Assembly (NCBI RefSeq): GCF_036421915.1
Contig: NZ_JAZGOM010000001.1
Length of the DNA: 64,000 nucleotides
DNA from: Georgenia_A wangjunii
GTDB taxonomy: Bacteria > Actinomycetota > Actinomycetes > Actinomycetales > Actinomycetaceae
Direction: 5' to 3' (one strand)
Shown here: one piece after another, positions 61,107 through 64,000 of the stretch
How positions within the stretch are numbered: position 1 is the first letter of the stretch
Layout of the letters: each line of letters starts with the position of its first letter
Notes under the pieces: model-generated
The model's input: the letters and a program-made list of their open reading frames with translations, nothing else
Told to the model about the DNA's origin: nothing
The model's database searches: none
Translations under genes and position numbers: made by a program

Positions 61107-61837
61107 AGCAGGTCCTCCAGGTCCGTGACGACGACGTCGGCCCCCCGCGTCCGCAGCGCCCCGGCCTGCCCGAGACGGTCGACGCCGACGACGTAACCGA
61201 AGCCGCCCGCGCGGCCGGCCTCGACACCCGCGAGGGCGTCCTCGAAGACTGCCGCGTCGGCGGGCTCGACGCCAAGCTGCCGCGCCGCGTCGAGGAAGGT
61301 GTCCGGGGCGGGCTTGCCCGGCAGGGACCGCTCGCGGGCGACGACGCCGTCGACGCGCACCTCGATGAGCCCGGCCAGCCCGGTCACCTCGAGCACGGCT
61401 TCGGCGTTCGCGCTGCTCGAGACGACGGCTCGGCGCAGGCCCGCCTCCCGGGCCGCCTCGAGGTAGCGCCTGCTGCCCTCGAACACCTCGACGCCCTCCG
61501 CGGCGATGAGGGCGAGCAGGAGCTCGTTCTTGCGGTTCCCGACCCCGTTGACGGTGAGGGCGTCGGGCGGGTCGTCGGGCGCCCCCTCGGGAAGGACGAT
61601 CCCGCGGCTCGCGAGGAAGTCGCGGACACCGTCCGGGCGCCGCTTGCCGTCGACGTGCGTGGCGTAGTCGGCGACGGGGTCGAACGGGACGAACGGCTCA
61701 CCCGCCACCGCCGCGCGCTCGGCCAGCACGGCGTCGAAGGTCTGGGTCCACGCTGCGCCGTGGACGGCCGCCGTACGGGTGAGGACACCGTCGAGGTCGA
61801 ACAGGCACGCGCGCACGCCGTCGGGAAGTCCGAGCAC
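61103..61837 (-). CDS. Beta-phosphoglucomutase-family HAD hydrolase
   Basis: A 244-residue HAD protein. Motif I DLDGVLTRT (nucleophile and acid Asp), the THVDGKRRPDGVRDFL cap with the VNGVGNRKNELL loop, motif II VVSSSANAEAVL, motif III Lys in PGKPAPDTFLDAA, and motif IV VFEDALAGVEAG. Converts beta-glucose 1-phosphate to glucose 6-phosphate. GTG start with AAGGAG 6 nt upstream; overlaps the GH65 start. The pair forms a classic phosphorolytic disaccharide route. Confidence 0.93.
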   Translation of the reverse strand: MLGLPDGVRACLFDLDGVLTRTAAVHGAAWTQTFDAVLAERAAVAGEPFVPFDPVADYATHVDGKRRPDGVRDFLASRGIVLPEGAPDDPPDALTVNGVGNRKNELLLALIAAEGVEVFEGSRRYLEAAREAGLRRAVVSSSANAEAVLEVTGLAGLIEVRVDGVVARERSLPGKPAPDTFLDAARQLGVEPADAAVFEDALAGVEAGRAGGFGYVVGVDRLGQAGALRTRGADVVVTDLEDLL

Positions 61838-61911
61838 GGGAGGCTCCTTCAGTGTCGGGAGGAATCCTCAGTGTCACCGCCGGCACGCGTTGGTGCCATC
61901 CGGCGGCGTGC

Positions 61912-62334
61912 TCACGCTGGGCCTCGGGCCGCCCGCAACGCCGTCACGACGAGCGGCACCTGGAGCGGGAGGCGGGCGAGCGCGACGGCACGGTAGCCGG
62001 GGCGGCCCCAGCGGACGGCGTCGACGGCCATCTGGACGTTCGCGGGGTAGACGGCGACGAGGAGCGCCGCGCTCGCCAGGGCGGCCGGCCGGCGCGTCCG
62101 CGCGACGGCGAGCCCGGCCGCGCACGCAAGCTCCGCGACCCCCGAGACGAGAACGAGCCCCCGGCGGGCGGGGAGCCACCGCGGGACGATGCCCTCGAAG
62201 ACGCCCGGGCGGACGAGGTGCGTCACCCCGGAGACGACGAAGGCGACGGCGAGCGCCGTCGCCCCGGCGCCGAGCGGGGCGGCCGGCGTCAAGACGACCG
62301 CGGCCGGCCGTTCCCGCGCCGCGCCCCCTGTCAC
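61912..62334 (-). CDS. DoxX-like integral membrane protein
   Basis: A 140-residue protein with four hydrophobic helices (GATALAVAFVVSGVTHLV, GLVLVSGVAELACAAGLAVA, ALASAALLVAVYPANVQMAV, LPLQVPLVVTALRAA), typical of DoxX/MauE-like membrane proteins. GTG 62334 overlaps the hydrolase stop (GTGA). Function unknown; some relatives help redox or detoxification. Confidence 0.82.
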   Translation of the reverse strand: MTGGAARERPAAVVLTPAAPLGAGATALAVAFVVSGVTHLVRPGVFEGIVPRWLPARRGLVLVSGVAELACAAGLAVARTRRPAALASAALLVAVYPANVQMAVDAVRWGRPGYRAVALARLPLQVPLVVTALRAARGPA

Positions 62335-63155
62335 CGGGCGTCCCCCACCTGGTCGAGGACGACCTCCGCGACGAGCGCCGCCTGCGTCTCGGGGAGCCAG
62401 TGGCCGGCGTCGACCTCGACGAAACGGTAGGGCGCCGCGACCTCCTCCTCGGTCAGCTCGGCCGCGCACCGCCCGAGGGCGAAGTCCGCGCGGCCCCACA
62501 CGTACGTCGTCGGCACCGCGACGGGGGCGTTCGCAAGGCGGGAGAGCGGGAGCGCGCGGTACCAGTGGAGCGCGCCGGTGAGCGCCGCCGGCTCCCGCAT
62601 CCGCGCGGCATAGCGGGTGGCGTCCGCGGCGGGCAGGCCGGTGCCGCGCAGGACGCCCTCGAGGCGCGGTGCGAGCGCACGCTCGGGCAGCCGGGGCACC
62701 TGGAACAGGACCATGTAGTAGGACCGGAGGAGCTGGGTCGAGCGCACCAACGAGCGGATGAGCGCCCGTGGGTGAGGGGTGGACAGGACGGTGAGGGAGG
62801 AGACCCGCTCGGGCATGACGTCACCCGCCGCCCACGCCACCGCTCCGCCCCAGTCGTGGCCGACGACGTGCGCAGCGGGCAGCCCGGCGGTGTCGAGGAG
62901 TGCGCGGAGGTCCTCGACGAGCCACTCGAGGCGGTAGTCGCCGCGGTGCGGGGGCCGGGCGTCCGGGGAGTACCCGCGCTGGTCGGGCGCGATCGTGCGC
63001 ACGCCGGCCGCGTGGAGGAGGGGCGCGACACGGTCCCAGCTCGAGGCGTCCTGCGGGAACCCGTGGAGAAGGACGACCGGCACGCCGTCGCGCGGGCCCT
63101 CGTCCCTCACGTCGAAGCGGAGCCGCCCGCGGCGGACCTCACGGATGGTGCCCAT
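62331..63155 (-). CDS. Alpha/beta hydrolase (epoxide-hydrolase/haloalkane-dehalogenase-like)
   Basis: A 274-residue alpha/beta hydrolase. The oxyanion loop is LLHGFPQDASSWDRV, the nucleophile elbow GHDWGGAVAW (Asp as nucleophile, epoxide-hydrolase type), a cap domain in the middle, and the C-terminal His in VDAGHWLPE. The Asp nucleophile and DWGG argue against an esterase. Leaderless: TAGCCT lies 7 nt before the ATG. Confidence 0.9.
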   Translation of the reverse strand: MGTIREVRRGRLRFDVRDEGPRDGVPVVLLHGFPQDASSWDRVAPLLHAAGVRTIAPDQRGYSPDARPPHRGDYRLEWLVEDLRALLDTAGLPAAHVVGHDWGGAVAWAAGDVMPERVSSLTVLSTPHPRALIRSLVRSTQLLRSYYMVLFQVPRLPERALAPRLEGVLRGTGLPAADATRYAARMREPAALTGALHWYRALPLSRLANAPVAVPTTYVWGRADFALGRCAAELTEEEVAAPYRFVEVDAGHWLPETQAALVAEVVLDQVGDAR

Positions 63156-63162
63156 GGCCCCG

Positions 63163-63168
63163 AGGCTA
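63163..63168 (-). promoter_or_regulatory. -10 box TAGCCT for the leaderless hydrolase gene
   Basis: Minus-strand TANNNT hexamer, 7 nt before the ATG at 63155; there is no Shine-Dalgarno. Confidence 0.5.
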
Positions 63169-63223
63169 GGACCGGCGGCAGTCCGGCGCGAGCACGCGCG
63201 CTGTGCCGCTTCACGGTGCGGAC

Positions 63224-63835
63224 TCAGCGGGCCTCGCCGGGCGCGACGCCCGTGCCGTCGGGAGACGGAGCGGCAGTCCCCTCGAGGAGGTCGGCCACGT
63301 CGGCGAGGACGTCCAGCCGGGTGGTGATCTCGGAGAAGATCGGCTCGCCGGCGACCCAGCCGACGATGTGGCCCTCGGCCACCCGAACGGACATGCCCGC
63401 CGCGTCCTGCTCGCGCAGCCGTGCGCGGACGTCTTCCCCGATGCGCGGCGGCACGACCGGCCCGCCCTGGATCGGGCACGCGAGCTGGGCGGGGTGCTGC
63501 GGGTGGGCGAGCGCGAGGGTGAGCACGTGGAAGGCGGACCCGTCCTCCTCGTCCGCCTCGGCCTCGAGCCGGAACGTCGTCGCGGCCCGGCCGCGGTGCT
63601 CCCCCACGAGCGCGTCGTCGACGGAGCGGTCCGCGTCGGTGAAAGGGCTCACCTGCCAGGGACCCACGAGCGAGGGGTCGGCACCGCGGTACGTCCATCC
63701 CCGCGCCTCTGCCCACGCCCGCAGCTGCTGCGCGTGCCGCGGCGCTGCGCTCAGCCGCCGGGACGAGCGCGCGATGAGCACAGCCGGCAGTCCGATGAAG
63801 ACGAGCAGCATGAGGAGCACATCGAGGTCATCCAC
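63224..63835 (-). CDS. Membrane-anchored hypothetical protein
   Basis: A 203-residue protein with one N-terminal TM helix (LLMLLVFIGLPAVLIA) and a soluble domain beginning LRAWAEARGWTYRGADPSLVGPW, ending with SEITTRLDVLADVADLL. The WAEARGWTY start followed by a beta-rich body recurs in actinobacterial proteins without assigned function. GTG start at 63835 with GGAGG 6-7 nt upstream. Confidence 0.75.
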   Translation of the reverse strand: MDDLDVLLMLLVFIGLPAVLIARSSRRLSAAPRHAQQLRAWAEARGWTYRGADPSLVGPWQVSPFTDADRSVDDALVGEHRGRAATTFRLEAEADEEDGSAFHVLTLALAHPQHPAQLACPIQGGPVVPPRIGEDVRARLREQDAAGMSVRVAEGHIVGWVAGEPIFSEITTRLDVLADVADLLEGTAAPSPDGTGVAPGEAR

Positions 63836-63921
63836 GGCCTACCTCCACGTCGGTCACGCCGCCACCATAGCCACGCCCGCCATCAGGTGCGGTCACCGGG
63901 GGTCCGGGCAACACTGGCGCC

Positions 63922-64000
63922 ATGATCAAGACCGCTCGGGCCCTGGCCGCGGCCACGCTCGTCCTCCTCCTCGCGGGGTGCGGTGCCCGGATCCCCAGCG
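63922..64000 (+). CDS. Lipoprotein, N-terminal fragment
   Basis: The frame runs off the right edge after 26 residues: a basic start (MIKTARALAAA), a hydrophobic core and the lipobox LLAGC. AACACT lies 6 nt upstream, so it may be leaderless. Function unknown. Confidence 0.7.
   Translation, partial: MIKTARALAAATLVLLLAGCGARIPS

Overview
The window is very GC-rich, with strong third-position GC bias, many GTG starts, dense ATGA/GTGA gene overlaps and many apparently leaderless genes with a TANNNT -10 box. It also holds an LPxTG surface protein, a 13E12/DUF222 HNH gene and a mop-modABC locus. Together these point to an actinobacterium, most likely a Micrococcales-type organism. The genus cannot be fixed from sequence reading alone.

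Layout. 1-6.7 kb: end of an EEP-fold protein, glucose-6-phosphate dehydrogenase (minus), a VOC protein, and a response regulator followed by a histidine kinase that is fused in frame to a DUF4153/DUF4173 membrane protein, then a GNAT gene behind a (GGCAGC)n tract. 6.8-12.8 kb: a tightly overlapping operon of a PaaK-like adenylate-forming enzyme, two small paralogues, a GNAT-like protein and a nitroreductase, followed closely by a cytochrome P450; this looks like an uncharacterised small-molecule pathway. 12.9-22.8 kb: surface protein with thioester and VaFE domains, RtcB ligase, and a run of housekeeping and stress-type genes (DUF1353, NTF2-like, flavodoxin, Cys-cluster/pentapeptide protein, aldo/keto reductase, Ca/Na antiporter, SDR).

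22.8-47.9 kb: a molybdenum and nitrate-respiration region. It carries moaA-moaD-moeB, moeA-moaC-mobA, narK, narGHJI, a mop regulator with modABC, and moaE-DUF6457-mog on the minus strand. These cover molybdate uptake, molybdenum cofactor synthesis, nitrate import and membrane nitrate reductase. An ABC exporter, an F420-reductase-like oxidoreductase and a polar amino-acid ABC transporter without its ATPase are interleaved.

48-64 kb: a small HTH gene with a striking double operator, a lipase maturation factor, an FMN reductase, a Crp/Fnr regulator with an HMA chaperone and a CPG-type P1B ATPase (with a TTGAC-N4-GTCAT site at about -41.5), an aldo/keto reductase, a DUF222 HNH gene, a YbaK-like deacylase with a 54-bp coding repeat, a GH65 phosphorylase with beta-phosphoglucomutase, and a DoxX, alpha/beta-hydrolase and membrane protein group. 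The last gene, a lipoprotein, is cut by the window edge. No tRNA, rRNA, CRISPR array or insertion sequence was seen.
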